Shown one piece after another: positions 27,901 to 39,900 of a DNA stretch of 64,000 bases. A program made the translations under genes and the position numbers. The notes beneath the pieces were generated by a model. The model was given only the letters and a program-made list of their open reading frames with translations. It did not search any database and was not told the origin of the DNA. The stretch is taken from positions 5,580,001-5,644,000 of the forward strand of contig CM037467.1 in NCBI GenBank assembly GCA_021014325.1. Direction: 5' to 3'. Position 1 is the first letter of the stretch; every line of letters starts with the position of its first letter. This stretch comes from Plazaster borealis (taxonomy: Eukaryota > Echinodermata > Asteroidea > Forcipulatida > Labidiasteridae).

Positions 27901-30900
27901 GGTGAGTTTGTATATCTAGCTTTCTACTTGATGCAGTTCAATTCAGTACATCATCATTGGGTTTGAATCCTAATCTAACACTTGTGTCCATGAGCGAGGC
28001 ACTTTAAGCATAATACTTCTCATTGTAATAATAAAGGGTACCACTTTGCATCATCACATTAGCAGTTTTTCCAACGGTTGTAATTTCGATTTAAGTACCT
28101 GAAACCACCCAAAAGTGTTTCAACATGCGAATGAGACATGCAGGCTTATGCTAAAAACAGTTTGAGTTGAGTAGAATTATTAATTTTTGAATTACTCTCA
28201 AATTTCCATTAACAAAATGGACGGAAAAGGCAGGTAACCTTTTCCTTCAGTTTGTGATGGAAAGTCAAGGAAGATTGTTTTTGTATGTTCATAACAAAAA
28301 ATGAATCTACCATTTTCAGTATAAGGCTGCATATCCATTCATATGTTTTAACACTTTGGGTTGTTTCAGGTCATTACAAAAAACTACAACCATTGGAAAA
28401 ACTGCTAATGTGCATGATGCAAAGTGGTAACCTTTTGTGTGTTTCTTGTCTAAAGCAAGATCATTATTATCATGATCATTGCATATTTGTTATACTCACA
28501 TGTAGGTTCCCTTTAATACTTGTTTATTGTTTATAGATCCCCAAATGTGCTTCTTTTGGCACACTTGTATGGATAATCAAAACAATTTCAAATGCTAATA
28601 TTTGAACAGATGTTGTTATAAATTAATTCTCAGGGTAAACTTAGAGTTGGATTTGGTGGTTCGGGGAAATCTGCTTTCTTCTCAGTCTTCAAGCCAGCCA
28701 ACTTCCAAGAGAAGTTGTTTAGGTAAGCTATATTAGTTATCACACAAGAGCAATTGGAACAGGAAAAATATAGTGCTTCTGCGTCCCATATCCAACTTCT
28801 GTGTCCCATATCTAAGTAGGATATGGGTTGCAGATGCGCTATTTATTTCACAAGCTATGTATGTATTCTATGAGCATGTGTGTGTTAACAAATTCATCTT
28901 CAAGCAAACTTGATCTGCGCTTAAAATATTACAATACACAGAGTTAGAACTGTGCAATATGCAGTGTGCGATATGGACTGTGCAATATGGTCTAATATCA
29001 CACTGTTGTTGCAATGGATCACCCAATCAGAATCGAGGATTCAAGTTTGCTTGAAGATAAAAACCTTTAACATTGATCAACCACTCCAGTGCTTCTCAAT
29101 ATTGACATTTCTTTTGTTTACAGACTTTGACAACCATTTGGCATGGCAACCATAACTATGCTAATCATTTCCTTTCCATAGGCGACTTTAGTCCGCCAAG
29201 ATTACACACAAAAAGAACTCAAGCCCAAACACAAAGGCATTTTATTTTATTTTAAAGCTGTAGTTTGTCCATGATCAACCCTCCCTAACCAAGCTTACAA
29301 GTTGAAAAAAAAAAGATCAGATCATACAAGAAGATTAGGTGTGTTTGAATTATTGGTTGCTTCATTTATCATCAAGAACTGCCTGCAAGGTAGCATGCTT
29401 TTTGGTTTGCTTACGGTAAGCGGTAAGCAGAGATAATGAAATAGAACTTCTGCATAGAACCACACTAAGCAGAAACCATCTGTATGAGTTTGAGTCCTGG
29501 TAAATCAGTTGGCTATCCCTCCTGTAGATCTTGACTGAAAACACAAGAGCCTCATGCCTTTTATCTTGGCAGATACAATGTATACAATGTATGTTTCAAT
29601 GAACCACACTTTAACCACTTCAACTCGGATGACATGTTTTCCAAACTGAATTATGGTGGACGTTTATAAACTCCCTGAACAACTTCGGAGTGTCCTTTTT
29701 TGGTTGTGGTCAGTTGATCGGCTGATATATAAGTATTCCCCCAGTCAATCCATTGTGTAGTGTGCACAGGCATGCACCTACAAGTACTCTGCTTCGCTTC
29801 TTTTCCGCTGTACAAAGAGGGACAATGGGGTACTTTGATTCATGCTCAAAATCTCCCTTTTTCCCGGGGTTATTGTGTATTCCTCGATTCTGAACCTTTG
29901 CCCTTTTGTTGTACAAATTATGAGAATTACGAGAGATTGATTGTTTTTCATTGTATTCGGCATATGGGAGGCTAATCTGAGATTCCAGCATACCATGGCC
30001 GACTATCGGTCGTGGCTAATGGTCAGGGTTTGGGCCTATTCATAATAATACATTTAATAATTTCTTGAAAGAGAATGAAAAATCGTGGTACGTTTTATGA
30101 GAATGTTTGTTGCTTTTCATTATTTGGTCATGGTTTAATTGAAAGAACGATATTCTCAATTTTTTTTTTTACAATAATGAGACCTTGCAGAGGCACTGTC
30201 AAGTTTTTTTAATACCAACGTTAAGTGGTTACAGATGTACAGTAGACTTTTAAATCAATTTACTACTGTTAAAAAAAACCACACTAACAACTAAGATAAC
30301 ATTTACATACTCTCTTCTTCAGGAACACTCCTAGAGGTTTTAAGCTTTGTACAGAGTGATGAAATGTACATTGCTATGGCTAGTAAAGCTTGGTTGTCTC
30401 TCACTGGAGTTGAGCCTGGTACCCAGCCCCTGGTCCCAAGGTATGATTTGTCTTTTGTAATATTTTTACTTTAGAGGATGGTGTAACATTTGTCCAATCC
30501 AGATTTTAGATTTAATTGTAACAAATGTATTATTTTGTTAGTTTCCAAAGAGGACTTCTGTCTTGGAGGACTTCTGTCTTGGATCTAGCAGCCTGTTTAT
30601 AAGTCCTGCTGTATACATTGTAAGGTTACACCCCTATGTTCCGACACCCCTATGTTCCGACACCCCTATGTTCCGACAACCCTAGTGTATTTTCCTATTC
30701 CTAACCCTATCCCTAACCCTAACCCTAACCCTAACCCTATGTAAATCATGAGGGGGTTGTCGGAACATAGGGGTGTCGGAATATAGGGGTGTCGGAATAT
30801 AGAGCAGTCACCACATTGTAATCCTGTTGGTAGGTCATTGTGTCACATTGGGGCGTATCTGCTGCACGCACAAAGTTTTCACTACTTTCAGCTCCAAAGC

Positions 30901-33900
30901 TGGCATACAATTGAATTGTGTGTAATTTTACCAAAAATCATCCATTTCAAAGGTATTTCTTATGACAGGAATGTATCATTCTCAGAAGACCTCGAGTGAA
31001 AGCCATGTTCAATAATTAAACTATCCTTGTATAAATAACCAAAACAAGTTTGCTCAATGCAACTCCCTGTGTGCTTCTGGTAATCAGTGGAACCATTTTG
31101 TGTGAAGTGGGCGTGGCTTACTGTGGAATTACATCACACTTACCAACAGGATCGCCCCTCCCATAAGCCACCATCAATCCTTCAGGTGATGTTATGAAAT
31201 AAATGTACATTGATTTCTAGTATATACCCTAAATGAAGTGATTGTGATTTTCTTTTATTTAGGGCCCAAAGCAATGATGTACCAATTCTCTTGAGAGACC
31301 CAATATCACTCTTACTGTACCTCATCACAGTTATGCGACATCCAATACATAAAGGTAAGGTGTAATCACTGATGTATATATGTAATACTTTGAGTTTGAA
31401 ATTGACCAAACATGTAGTTTATAGGACGGGAATATCAATTCACATAAATGGACGGGGGTGTATATGTAAATGTTTTCCATGACTGGTCTGATGAGTGGAT
31501 TGTTAAAAGAAAAGTTAGCAAACAAAAAGTGTGAAGTGCTAGAAAATAATCCACCAAACATATACAAATTATATTTTTCTGTGTTTCTGGCATATGTAAG
31601 ATGGTATTTTTTGTGAGGCTGGTGAATGTTTTTCACATTTAAAGGTCTCAAACTGCCTGTGTGGTGCTGAGTTGTGAGTGTGAATGTTTTTAGTCGACGG
31701 CTTTTGGGAAAAATGGCATCTTCAGGGGTCACTGTAGAGGGAGCACTGTATTGTGAATCACCTGTATTATCTGACATTGAAGTCGTGTCCAAGAACAAGC
31801 TGTAAATTGAGAAAACAGCAAGACACTTATGAATGGTTCATATAAGTCATGTCCCTTATTGCCAAAACATCTTCACTATTTTCTGAACATGCTTAGCCAG
31901 GAATAATGATGTCTATAGACCTCTTGCATTGGCCGCCATTGCTGATGAAACGTGCAAACCTGATTGTTTTCCATGGCTGGACTGATGAGTGGATCGTAAA
32001 AAGATCAATGGCTGAAAGTCGTGCGCAGCGCAGACACGCGTGCACGTTTCCATTGACATCAAAGATGGCGGTCAATGCAAGGGGTCTACTGCACCTTGGA
32101 TGTACATGTAGAATTCACTGAGTAACATCTTTTTGATCATTTGCAAGTGACTGTGAGACATTGCTTTAAAACTACATTAACCCTTTAGAGACCATAGTGG
32201 CCACATGGCTTGTACCAAAATGCTTGTAGGTTTGACCTACTTCCATTTACATAGAGAGGTCAAAGTTAAGGTCATGTCCAGATGTGAAATTTTCCAATGT
32301 AGAATGTTAACATTGTATCCCAATTTATAAAAAACACAAAACAAAATTTTCTGTTTCATGTTCTTTCTGTTGACATTTTTACTGACAGAAATTGGATTAA
32401 AGAAATCAACAATATTAGCGATGTCTGGGCGTTTTGTGATGATTTGTAGAAATGAATGGTCTCTAAAGGGTTAACAACTAAAATGAGAATTTGTATTTGG
32501 GTTCTGAGTAGTTAATTATGACTTCATGAAACTCATCTCAAGAACATATTTATGATGACAATAAAAAGTCGGCCTTGTCAGCTCTAGTTTAGAAAATAAT
32601 CCCTTCCATAGTTTTGTTGTCATTTTCTATAGATTTATTCATTTATAAAGAGGAGCCAGTGTGAGGATGAGGTATAAATATTTTAGAGCCACACAATATT
32701 ATTAGAAACTTTCTCATGTCAATAGATAGAATTGAAAAGTAACTTTTATAATAACAGTTTGGTCATAATTGAAGATGCAGGTCCAGTTATCCTGATTTAT
32801 TGACTCGTCAAGCACAATGAGTTTGCAATAAAAAATCATGTGTATGGTGTTTTTGTTCTTTCAGACTACTTCACATGTATAGTGAGGGCCTTGTATGCCA
32901 TGCTGTACACACAGGCCTTATCTGTTGTTAGTTGTAGAATGCCACAGACTGAGAGGAAAGCTTGGACTGAAAGCGGGAAATCATGTCAGGTATGTAAGTC
33001 TTGATGTATAGACCACGCTCCCACTGGTTACACCTAAACAGACCTCCAGCTGGTATGCATGCATTGGCAGCATATTGCGCCACAGCACCTTGTAAACCAT
33101 TACATGGTGCTATGTAAAGGACTTCGTCTCATACTTCAAAAACGTAGCTCCACAATACCTTGCAGGAAAATAATGAACGTTCAAAAAAGCGCCTTGAGCG
33201 CCACTGAGTGACGGATATGTGCGCTATATAAGAAGCCACTATTTCCTATTATTGTTTGTTTTACATTTGGTTAAGACTGATTAAACTGCATTATCATGAG
33301 ACATTGCATCTCTCTAAGGGATGCCGTTTGTTCGACTGAGCGTAGGTCGATGATCGGCCATTACATAACGGTCTGATTGTGCTTCAGAAACACGACCGTA
33401 AACAAATATGAGCCATTAGAATCTGTAAACAACAATGAGAAAGAGTCTTTATATGGGTGTCCAAACTGAGTTTCTTTGAAGAAACAATTTATTAATGGCT
33501 GGAAATATAGGGGTTTTTTTTCCTGAAAATAGTAACAAGAAAAGGATTTTTAATTCCAAAACGATCTGGTTAAAAATATTGTTAAAATTGTACAGGCAAT
33601 ACAAAATAAGAGCAGAGTCAAACACTTTTTTTTTTTAAGTGAGAGTGGTGATTGTTATTAAAAGCAATGCTGTACCTGCTAATTGTTAATGAGATTTATT
33701 TGTGTTTAATTTTCAGGATCATTCTAAACAAATTCACATGGAGTCCTTACTGAGTGAAATCATCACAATGTACTCCCAGAGTAGACTCTATCAAGATGCA
33801 GATACACATCAAGGACTAGCTGTAAGTTATATTTAAGGAGAGGCTTGGCTCTACGGTCAAATTCAGTTTTATAAGTTCCTTATAAGTGGGGGAAAAGTCT

Positions 33901-36900
33901 TTAACCTCCATTAAATCTGTACAATGCCATTGTATTTGATGCTCTTCCAGTGCAAAATTTTGTAACATTCAAAAACATCAGTGGCGTCATATTTCAAATC
34001 TGTGGGTCTGTAAATTTTTGTTCTGGGAATTTTTAGTTCATCCCTGAATGTCCATGATCTTATTCCGTCATAACGGCAGTTAATTTGACATTTTGACAGA
34101 CAACAAATTCCTGTGTGGAATGTACAGACCAATTTATTGTTTACATCCAATGACGTCATGTTTCATATTTAAATCTGAAAGAGAACCGAACAAAATTTCA
34201 CACCATTTCAATGTGAGGTTAGAGATTTGTTTCCACTTTCATAGGGTAAATCAGTGCATTACAAAACTGAATTTGACCTTTAGAGCCATTTTTATCCATA
34301 AGCTAAGCCAAGCTAAGACATTGCAGTGTTGCCAATCGCAGTGTTGCCAGTCGCAGTGTTGCCAATCGCAGTGTTGCCAATCATAGTGTTGCCAATCGCA
34401 GTGTTGCCAATCGCAGTGTTGCCAATCGCAGTGTTGCCAATCGCAGTGTTGCCAATCGCAGTGTTGCCAATCGCAGTGTTGTCAATCGCAGTGTTGCCAG
34501 TCGCAGTGTTGCCAATCGCAGTGTTGCCAATCGCAGCGTTGCCAATCGCAGTGTTGCCAATTGCAGTGTTGCCAATTGCAGTGTTGCCAGTCGCAGTGTT
34601 GCTAATCATAGTGTTGCCAATCGCAGTGTTGCCAATCGCAGTGTTGCCAATCGCAGTGTTGCCAGTCGCAGTGTTGCCAATCGCAGTGTTGCCAGTCGCA
34701 GTGTTGCTAATCATAGTGTTGCCAATCGCAGTGTTGCCAATCGCAGTGTTGCCAATCGCAGTGTTGCCAGTCGCAGTGTTGCCAATCGCAGTGTTGCCAA
34801 TCGCAGTGTTGCCAATCGTAGTGTTGCCAATCGCAGTGTTGCCAATCGCAGTGTTGCCAGTCGCAGTGTTGCCAATCGCACTGTTGCCAATCGCACTGTT
34901 GCCAATCACAATGTTGATTACGTATTGACTTGTCATGTTTAGTATTATTGTTGACTAGTCTTCAGCATAATGAAGATTCTCTCTGTGGCTCAGATTTGCC
35001 AGTCGGTGTGGACACCACAATGTGTGGAGACTGCCATTCAACATTACTGTCTTCCATTTCTACGCATCGCTGCTCTTATGCAACATCATATGTATAGAGA
35101 AGAACTACCTACATGTCAGGTAAATAATAATAATAACAATAATTGCTATATATTATACACTTATGGACTGGCATAATTCGCTCACAAGTGCAGATCTATG
35201 CACCCTGAGGGACTGTGAGAGATCAGAAGAGAGTCTTATTTCCCGAGTTCGAAGACTAAGGTAAATAGGGCCCTCTTCTGGTCACCCACAGGCCCAAGAG
35301 GAGATAGTGACCGAATTATGCCAGTCCATATGTGTTTTATAATACACCTCAGTCAAAAATATCCAACATTGCATAATCCCTTCATGCTTACTGATACCTC
35401 CTTCATGCCTCTATGTTGCCAAACAGCGTCAAGATGTTGAATTTGAAGTGCTGGTTAATTTTCTGAACCTTTGCACACCGCCCTCTGTTGATGAGAAACA
35501 ACCCAACCTGTACAGCGCTCGATGTCTTCATTTTGTTGGTGACAGCCCGTCAGAGTTGTTAAGGGTGTGGTGTCAAGAATTCCTTGTCTTCGTCAGTAAG
35601 AATCATCCTGTTGCTAAGGTAGTTTACTCTTATTAGTCTCAAGGATTTATTGTTACATCACCTGATTTATCACCGAAAGACAAAATAAATTGTTATTTTT
35701 ATGTGAACAAATTTTTGTTTAAAAACCAAAAAAAAAAAAAAAAAATATATTTATCTACTGTTTTTTGCTGTTTCATACTCTTTTTGATTTTGTTTGTCTT
35801 TGTATGTTCTTTTTTGCATATAGAAAAAAACAAAACAAAAACATATATACTTTTGTGATGCCGCACACAAAGCATTACAATTGTTATTTTTATGTGAACA
35901 AATTTTTCTTTAAAAACCAAAAAACAGCAACATATATTTAATGATCTACTGTTTTTTGCTGTTTCATACTCTTTTTTATTTGTTTTGTATTTGTATTGGT
36001 CTTTTTGCATATTGAAAAAACAAAACAAAAAATATATATACTTTCGTGATGCCGCATACAAAGCATTACAATTCTTGTAACAAGCTAATTGTTTGTACTT
36101 GGCTGCCAGTAAGGTGACATAATGTCTGGTCTCGCCAGTAACTCGTTTATCTTATAACTGACTAGTACTTATTGCTGACGAATCTTCCATTCAGTGTTTC
36201 AAATGAAAGTTCATATTTTCAATAACTAAAAGAAAATAGCTGTCTATTATTTCAATTAATTTTGTACTGTCAATGAAGAAAATAAATTAGGCAATGCATC
36301 TTCAAAGAAACCTCTGTACACTGAAAAACTGATGTTTCTTTGGAATCCGGTACAGAGAAGTCAGTTTAGAAAAGTAATGTTACCAAAGTACCGCATGAAT
36401 GAAACATTTGACAAATCATTTTTGATAACACCCGACCATTGAGACCAACTCAGCATAGCAAATGCCTACTGTAGCAATGGTCTTATTGCCATGTGAATAA
36501 TGCACATAACACATGAGTCCCCACTTTGCAGCGCAGGGACATAGTGTGGGTTTTTAAACATGTTGAACTTTTGCATGTGTTCAGGGTTATGACAGTTATG
36601 GTGGAATGTAATTAATCTAGTTATTGTTTTCAGTTTTTTTCACAAGCACTTGTTTCTAGTCTATGTATTTCGGCAGTTAACTTTTCCAGATAACACATTA
36701 ATAGTAAACTCAGAACTCAACTGCTGGACTCTGATAATGCCTGATGCCTGCCATACATGATTGGTTAAGCTATACCATACTCAATCCATCCAATTCATCC
36801 AATACTAACAGATTAGGGGGTAATTAATAAAATAACGTTTCATTTTTTGTTTCAACACAGCGTCTGCTACTACATAACCCCATTTTCTATCCACCCCGCC

Positions 36901-39900
36901 TTCTACAACTCCCCACGAGGTATGATGATGTTTTCCAGTACTACAGACAACGCCGATGTGACAGGTGTGAGAATATGCCAAGTCGTCCAGCAGTGTGTTT
37001 GGTGTGTGGTGCACTCATCTGTCTGAATGTAGCTGGCTTAGGTTGCCATTTGTCTGCCATCAGGGCTTCAATGGAGGCAGAGGTATTGTTTGATATAGTA
37101 GCTGAGACTCCTAATATAGAGCGCCCTCAACCAACCACCAGGGCCCAATTTCATAGAGCTGCTTAAGCAGAGGATTATTCTTAGCAATTCTCTGCTAAGC
37201 AAAAATAAGCAGGATACCAGTCATATTTTGTACATGTAAAATAGTATTTTAGCTGGTAATCTTATTCTGGTAAGCATAATTTTGTTGTGCTTAGCAACTT
37301 TTTGTGCTTAAGCAGCTCTATGAAATTGGGCCCAGTACATAGGCTTTTTCCAAACCTCTGCTTAGGCTACGGGCTCTGGTTGATGTTGGAAACATCTTGC
37401 CATATGTGACCCGCTCTGCAATAATGGCCCTTACGGTGCAAAAATTTATTTTGGAGTTAGATACATAGATAGAAAGGTCTTTTTCTCAGCTTTATTTTGG
37501 TGTATGTTAGAAGTCTGTAGCATTTTGCAATCCAAAGTTATACCATAATTTGCATATAAATTATTGCCATTTTGGTCAAAATAGGTTATGAAGAAACAGC
37601 CTTGTAAACTTTGCAGTGTGTTTCAAAGTATTTTAATACCAGTTCTTATGAAAGTTCCTAGCAACAAGTATGTTCCCGGTGTCCAATTCGTCTGAAATTT
37701 TCAACAAGTGTTTGTTATGACTTTATAAGTACTACGTAAGTTGTTTTATTTCTTTTAATGCACAATATCGTTATTTTAAAACTAATTTGCATATTGTGTT
37801 ATTTCTTGTGTTTTTTCCCTCAAATTTTTAGAAAGCAAACACACACTTGAGCATTAGTTCGAAGATTTTAGTACAATTTAGTGAATGTTGCTATTTCTTT
37901 GTTAAACAAATGCACACTGGCTCATAGAAAACCCCATGAATTAAAATAATGTATTTTTGGGTGCAAACTAGAGCTTTTTGGGAAAAATTAACAAAAACAC
38001 CTTTCCGCCTTTTATTCATTTTAAACAAAAAGCTAATTATTTCTACAAAGTTTGGGCTGTTTAATAAAACTCTGAAGTTGGCTTGCATTTTGTGATTTAC
38101 ACCTAGTTTGTTGGGGTAACAAATTCTAGTTTTGGTAAAAAAATACACAAGTTTTAAACCTCAATATTTTTTAAAAATCTAGCACAACCAACATAGTTTG
38201 CCTTCTTATTGCAAATTGAAGTTGATTAATCAATTTTGAAATGATCTTTGGGTTAAAAATGCTAAAGATTGCAATGTGGAATCAGATTCGAATCGGATTC
38301 TGATTCCACATCGTCATTCACATCGGAAATTAACGAAGTAATCTTTCACGAAGCCAACCATGCTCTCTCCTCCCTGAGAAGATTGGCATCACGGAGATCA
38401 TTCAAAGCCTCAGCCAGACACTGATCCTTTGAACCCATACTTAAGCAAATAATTCACTAAAAATATACAAAATCTGTTGGCTAAAATAGTAAATAATTAG
38501 AAAACCTTTTCGCTCAGAGCAAGACAAGTCAGTTGAGTTGAACATTAACAGTTGACAGGTATTGCGCTGTGTTTTTGCGTGGCACGACATACAGTCACAG
38601 GCCAGTCACTTGTGAATAAACAACGAATCCCATTTAGAGCGCATGCGCAAGCTGTGTTTTTGCGTGTATAAACAGTCACATGACGGTCACATGACAGTGA
38701 ATAAACAACGAATCCCATTCACAGCGCAAGCGCAAGCTCGACGATGCGTGCATTGACCAATCGGTGCACTACACTGCGTACACGTCACAGAAAAGATTCA
38801 CGCCCCTAGTAACAAGCGCTGTTTGTCTTCATGTCAGAAAATTACCGTCCTTGCTTTTGCATTTGACCTCTAACCTTTTCTATGTCTACAAATAGAAAGC
38901 CAACGTCCTCAGCTTTCAGATGATACCAAATTTGTAATAGGGGGGTTCCAATTAATGTCCTAACAGATGTGTAAAAAAACGCAACTTTCAACGGAATCCA
39001 CGGACACCGGTCGTACAAACCATGAAATAAATGTACACAAAACACGATTTTTTCCATCTTTATTGATCAAAATAAACATCCAATCTTACAAATTATGAAA
39101 GTGTGGATATGAACGATGTCAAAAATGGAATAAAAAAAATACAACACCAACATTTTTTTTTTCACCCTTTCAACATTGACGAGCCTGTTACGTGAAACGG
39201 CATCGCGCGACTTACGGGCCTTTTTTGCAGAGCGGGTCACATATGTACACAGCTCCAAAATTGATTGTTGAGCCCAAGCAGGACCCCAAGCTGAGGTTTG
39301 GAAAAGGCCCCATAGTGACTGTAGCCGGCTGTCATGTTTGAGCTGTAACTTCATTCCACTCTTGAAGGTCATGTTACAAATTAAATAACTTCAGTAAAAT
39401 TCAGTCTTACTTATCATCATTACATATTACCAAACTAAGTCTGGATTAGAAGCAACAACCTTAAAGGATGTGTACCATACTGTCTTGACCATTAGGCCAA
39501 GTTAAAGGTTGTTATTATTACATGATAATCTAACTGAAAATTTACCTGTTGTGAACCAGAAAATAGCATTTGGAGACCTCTCAAATCACTGTTGCCTACT
39601 ACACAAGAAGCATTTGGAACAAGCATGTACAGAACTGTTTAAATGTTCTCAACAAAGTAAAACATACATGCACCTAATTTGATCCAATTTATACTGGTTC
39701 GTTTTGTGGTGTGTTTATTGAAAGATAAAAATGACTTTCCATGAACCAATATTGTATTATTCCTGATTTTCAGTCAAGCTTTTGTATTCAGTTGATATAG
39801 TTTGAATCCCTGATTCTTCCCTCAGCATTCTTTGGCATGTGGGTCAGGCACGGCTGTCTACCTGGATATTAATTCTTCAACTGTAATCATTATTAGAGGA

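Noticed and set aside
30625..30800. CRISPR-like array
   Set aside because: Short direct repeats with no unique spacers, in a eukaryotic intron; it is a telomere-like hairpin repeat.
34313..34936. Minus-strand 207-codon and plus-strand 200-codon frames
   Set aside because: Both run through the 15-bp satellite; a period divisible by three keeps frames open on both strands.
34964..34993. Exon 28 starting at the CAG near 34965
   Set aside because: It would put the exon out of phase with exon 27; the CAG at 34991-34993 keeps phase 0 and the homologous frame.
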